This document shows, one piece after another, positions 60,568 through 64,000 of a stretch of DNA of 64,000 nt (within the stretch, counting starts at the first letter, position 1; every line of letters begins with the position of its first letter). The notes beneath the pieces were generated by a model. It had not been told where the DNA came from. It was given only the letters and a program-made list of their open reading frames with translations, and made no database searches. Source of the DNA: Eleusine coracana subsp. coracana. Its lineage: Eukaryota > Streptophyta > Magnoliopsida > Poales > Poaceae. The DNA is taken from NCBI GenBank assembly GCA_032690845.1, contig CM064430.1, positions 3,706,949 through 3,770,948 on the forward strand. The letters run 5' to 3'. Made by a program: the position numbers and the translations under genes.

Positions 60568-62256
60568 CTATTGGGGTGTACATCTTTTTGATAATTCATG
60601 TGCATCTGAAGCACACTGAATGTATTTTGGAGGAGTAGAGGATGGTCCAGTGCTGTCCTGTGTTTCCAGCCGCTCAATCATGCGAGACACAGCAGCAATT
60701 CCAGCACTGACTTCCCTCTTTACCTCTGATCCCAGATTCGACACTGTGCTGTTCGTGAACCACCTTTCCTTCCACTCACGCGTGTTCTTTGTTATAGAAT
60801 CCTTGTACCTGGTAACGCGATCCAAGAACGGTGCACGCCGTAAATGTCAACAATAGTGCTCATCTTTCGTAAGCTTCAGATGTTCAGAGGAGCAAAACTG
60901 TTGCAGAAGAGTACCTTGTTGATACTGATTGCAGGCGAGACTTGAGGGTTTCAGAGAATGACTGCATATCAGGTGGTCCTGCTTCACCTTGGTTGACAGG
61001 CCAAGATTGGTTTCTGAAAAAAAAAAATAGATCCAGATCATTATGTACCAAGACTGACACCATGTGAAAAGCATGCGAGCACAATGTAGGCCCTTATGCT
61101 GAAGCAGACAATACCTGTTGTTCCCAAATGGACGATCAGGAGCAGTAGCGTCACCCACAGATGTGTCGGCAGTTGTCTCTTCTGTAGCAGCCATAGGAGC
61201 AATTGGAAGATCAGATATTATAGCAGCAGGATGTTCATTATCCCCTTGTTGCCGAACATAATTTGAAGATACAGAGTAACCAGATGTGGTCTCATCAGTA
61301 GCTGAAAGGACTAGCATTTGTGGGTGGCCATGCGCAACCGATCTGCTGCGGCGACCTTCTCTTCTAAGATGGCGATGCGACCTACGGATTGCTGATGCAG
61401 CAGCCAAGTGCTGTAAAATGTGTTCCTCAACTTCAGCATCATCTGCACCAACTGGTATCTGAATGAAACAACAGCATCAGGAGAAATGCAGGAAGTAATA
61501 ATTACATTCAGGGGCAAAGAGAGAGTACTGATTACTGAACTAGTGATCACTGGACGGACAACAAGTATGAGTGGTAGTAAACATGCTGCACCTCAAAATC
61601 TCCGAGCAGTGGGTGTCGAAATACAGTTGTTGTGTGCGCTTGCTTTTCTTGCACATTCCTCTCTTTTTCGATAGCCTCAATGAGTTCTTGGCTGCAGTCA
61701 GCAGAATCGAATGCAAATGAGACTGCTCTGAAAATGAAAACAGAATTGCAGTCGAGGCATAGACACGCATCAGAATTGCTACCTCCTAGCGTCTTTCATG
61801 TTGATTGCTTGCCAACACATGGGACACTGGGAGCTTCTCTGGCACCTAAAGGATCAGTTATAATGCATCAGAATGTTTTAAGGTCTAGAACACAACATAA
61901 CCAAACCAATCTTGGAAAATCGTGATACTGCGCTTGACAATTAAGCAGGGCCACTGCTCACCATTCAAGGACGCACTGGATGTGGAACTCGTGCTTGCAA
62001 TTGGTCACCTGCGAGAGGCAAGCAGCCGAACAAGAACAGTGTCAGGGTAGCCATCCAAGTGGAAAGAAAGATTTCCATCACCACGACAACAGGAGTTGTA
62101 CTGCACCGCGGAGGGGTCGCTGTCGGAGAAGGCTTCGAGGCAGATGCTGCAGGCGTCATCGTCGCTAGCGTCCTGGAACCCGCGGCCATCCACGAACGCC
62201 ACCAGCGGCGGCGAGAACTGCTCCTTTTGCGTCTTCTCGATCATCCCTCCATCCAT
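60568..62256 (-). CDS. RHF2A: RING-H2 E3 ubiquitin ligase, RHF2A-like
   Basis: RHF2A of Arabidopsis is a RING-H2 ligase needed for gametophyte cell-cycle progression through turnover of a CDK inhibitor; the same role here is inference. Seven coding exons: 62256-62107, 62008-61962, 61845-61783, 61691-61592, 61458-61115, 61013-60915 and 60808-60568, all GT-AG, sum to 1,044 nt (347 aa). The RING-H2 finger spans about 36-76 (CSICLEAF, CKHEFHIQC, CQRSSQCPMCW) and is split by two introns. It is followed by SQELIEAIEKERN, FRHPLLGDFE and AEVEEHILQHLAAASAIRR, then a variable region, and the conserved tail SFSETLKSRL / NTREWKERWF / LGSEVKREVSAGIAAVSRMIERLE. A 5' UTR intron (62427-62329) precedes the ATG. 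No transmembrane segment. Confidence 0.92.
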
Positions 62257-62328
62257 CTTCCCCTTTGCTCTCCTCTGTCCCTCTACACTAATGTGGTCAA
62301 AGAATGAAGCAGCCTCCACGCCAGATTC

Positions 62329-62427
62329 CTGCGAAACGAATCAATTAACCGTTCTACATGGTATCTTTCGCGAAAAACAGATGAAAACGACACAAATTTG
62401 CTGCAAACTACCGCAAAAAAACCGCAC
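62329..62427 (-). other. 5' UTR intron of the RHF2A-like gene
   Basis: Donor CGCGAAAG|GTGCGG at 62428/62427 and acceptor GTTTCGCAG at 62329; about 70 nt upstream of the ATG. The upstream exon starts somewhere before 62600. Inferred from splice signals only. Confidence 0.5.
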
Positions 62428-62887
62428 CTTTCGCGAATCACTCAATTCCAAGCTTGTCTGGCCAAAATCGTGTATTACAGAGGAAACACAGGAAGACAAA
62501 TGGAGGCATTAATAGCAGGCTAGCTAATCCCGCGTGGAATTGTTCCACACTCAGCGGCAGCGAGTAGGACGGAGTACAGAAGAAGCGAGGAAATGGTGGT
62601 CGCCGCGTCGTTCAACGTCTCCGCTTCACAGGCCGCTTAACCAATGACGAGTAGGGCCACAAATGCACGGGTCCCGGTTGTCTTGGGCTTGCGGCGACGC
62701 TGATTGGTCGGCTCTGTGGCTCATACGGTTGCGCCGGATGTTATAATGGGACGACGACGACGCGGTCAAAGTCAGCGTAGGCGGTGGTCAAACCTGCTAA
62801 ATGGATCAAAATATTCTTGCAATCTGAACGTAATTAGGCAGAAGCAGAACACGACCACATAATAATCTAGATTAAGGTTAGCACCAA

Positions 62888-63196
62888 AGAATATCTCTAA
62901 TCATTATGTAAAAAATTACTTCATGAAGGCAGGATTTAGGAGGTTTCTAAATCTATTAGAAATAAAAAAAACATGTCCTTTAACAATTTTCAATAATTCG
63001 TTTTTTAATTAAAACCATGAAAATATGTTTTAGGGAGTTCAAATAAAGTTGTTAAATATGAAGAGTGAAAGATCTTGTTTTAGAAGTTTCTATGTTTAGA
63101 GATCTTATTTAGAGAACGGTTGGAGATTTATTTTTTCAATCATTTTTTTAAATCTTTATTTAGGCAGCTCATTTATATAATGGTTGGAGATGCTCT
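62888..63196. mobile_element. Tourist/Harbinger-like MITE
   Basis: The left end AGAATATCTCTAATCATTAT and the right end in reverse complement AGAGCATCTCCAACCATTAT are imperfect inverted repeats, and the similarity continues inward for about 20 bp. The AGAGCATCTCCAAC end is the one used by PIF/Harbinger MITEs. The target duplication is not clear. Confidence 0.6.
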
Positions 63197-63589
63197 AATA
63201 ATGCTAACTTAATTGGTGGTGAACTGCAACGAGTGACCATGCTGAAGACAAAACCTTATCACTAACCCCTTAATCCTCTTATTGTCTCCTTCGATTGATA
63301 TATGTTAGGGTTTTTACTGCACCATATGTAATGTTGGTTATGGTATTTGCAAGGATTCTTGTTGTTGGCTACTAGCTTTCAGCAAGGAAAAGAATCTATC
63401 ATAAGAATTAAGGAGGCATGCAGAAAAATCATCGAAGTTCAATCCTTTGACATTGCATAGCAATGTCACCACGTGACATTCTTCTATTACAAATCATCTA
63501 TCTTAAGATGTGTGGTGCCAACTTAATACAGCCTAACAACTTGTGAATTTTTTAGTGAAACAACTCAAGAACTTATGTATTGACTACTA

Positions 63590-63794
63590 CCTTCATCCCA
63601 ATATATAAGCATTTGTTGACTTTAGAAAAGTTGTTTGACTCTTTGTCTTATTCAAACTTCTTATGACAAATACAAAAATAAATAAATAATATTTGAAATG
63701 TATTAAATATTTTTTTTGGTAAAAAAATTTGAGTAAGACAAAAGATCAAAAGTGATTTTGAAAGTCAACAAATGCTTATATTTTGAGATGAAGG
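63590..63794. mobile_element. Small MITE with ~34-bp inverted repeats
   Basis: Left end CCTTCATCCCAATATATAAG continuing CATTTGTTGACTTT; right end in reverse complement CCTTCATCTCAAAATATAAG continuing CATTTGTTGACTTT. The size and ends resemble Stowaway-like MITEs. TA precedes the left end; the right flank reads TTA, so the target site is not exact. Confidence 0.7.
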
Positions 63795-64000
63795 TTAAAT
63801 TATTATTTTTTTTCGTGTGAGAGTAGATATGAAACGTACCCTACTACACATTTTAGCAGCATATCAAAGTCTTGTCTAGCACTGCGAAAACTATCGTTTT
63901 TCAAGACGATAAAAAGACACAACCAAGATTATCACAGCATCAAGACAATACCTTAGCAAGAATCTTTGTAGTAGCATGACAATCTCACGGCGACACGAGG

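Larger units (their letters stand above)
62560..64000. other. Intergenic with MITEs, no gene seen
   Basis: After the promoter region of the RING gene the sequence is AT-rich. Two inverted-repeat elements are listed separately (62888-63196 and 63590-63794). The final 150 bp contain no recognisable feature. Confidence 0.4.

Noticed and set aside
1..64000. CRISPR arrays, operons, phage or tRNA genes
   Set aside because: None seen; the sequence is plant nuclear DNA with introns, and no cloverleaf-like tRNA was recognised by eye.

Overview
The window is nuclear DNA from a plant, almost certainly a grass. The genes have plant families and introns. Several genes are strongly GC-rich (SRP54, chitinase, P450) while the flanks are AT-rich. 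The spaces are packed with grass-type mobile DNA: Stowaway, PIF/Harbinger, hAT, CACTA, Helitron, L1-type LINE and a Cassandra TRIM solo LTR. The species cannot be fixed from the sequence alone. All calls come from reading the sequence and comparing parts of the window with each other.

Layout. 1-2.1 kb: 3' end of a Gln-rich gene (+). 2.2-3.7 kb: intronless SRP54 gene (-). 3.7-6.0 kb: intergenic DNA with two small inverted-repeat elements. 6.1-7.1 kb: two-exon class IV chitinase (-). 7.1-13.1 kb: no convincing gene; AT-rich and probably retrotransposon-derived. 13.1-36.9 kb: block A. 36.9-41.7 kb: spacer with a MITE, a LINE fragment and a Cassandra solo LTR. 41.8-54.7 kb: block B, with its F-box pseudogene continuing to 56.6 kb. 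56.9-57.6 kb: possible Helitron. 58.1-59.7 kb: CYP71-clan P450 (-). 60.6-62.4 kb: RHF2A-like RING-H2 ubiquitin ligase (-). 62.6-64 kb: MITEs and AT-rich DNA.

The main result is that blocks A and B are a direct segmental duplication. Each carries, in the same order, an ABCC transporter gene (-), a BURP-domain gene (+) and an F-box/LRR/FBD gene (-). The copies have decayed differently. The ABCC gene of B (1,284 codons plus stop, ten coding exons) is intact, while that of A has a 1-nt deletion in exon 6 leading to a stop before the second ATPase domain. The BURP gene of B is intact, while A keeps only the promoter, a signal-peptide-like start and the 3' flank. The F-box/FBD gene is broken in both. 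Block A is about 11 kb longer, mostly from insertions that can be delimited against B: a Harbinger-like element, a CACTA element, Stowaway elements, a 3.1-kb Helitron and a 3.8-kb LINE.

The intact genes do not form one pathway. They are an SRP subunit, a secreted chitinase, an ABCC pump without TMD0, a secreted BURP protein, a P450 and a RING E3 ligase. I found no evidence of a novel multi-gene system. The interest lies in duplication, decay and precisely datable insertions.
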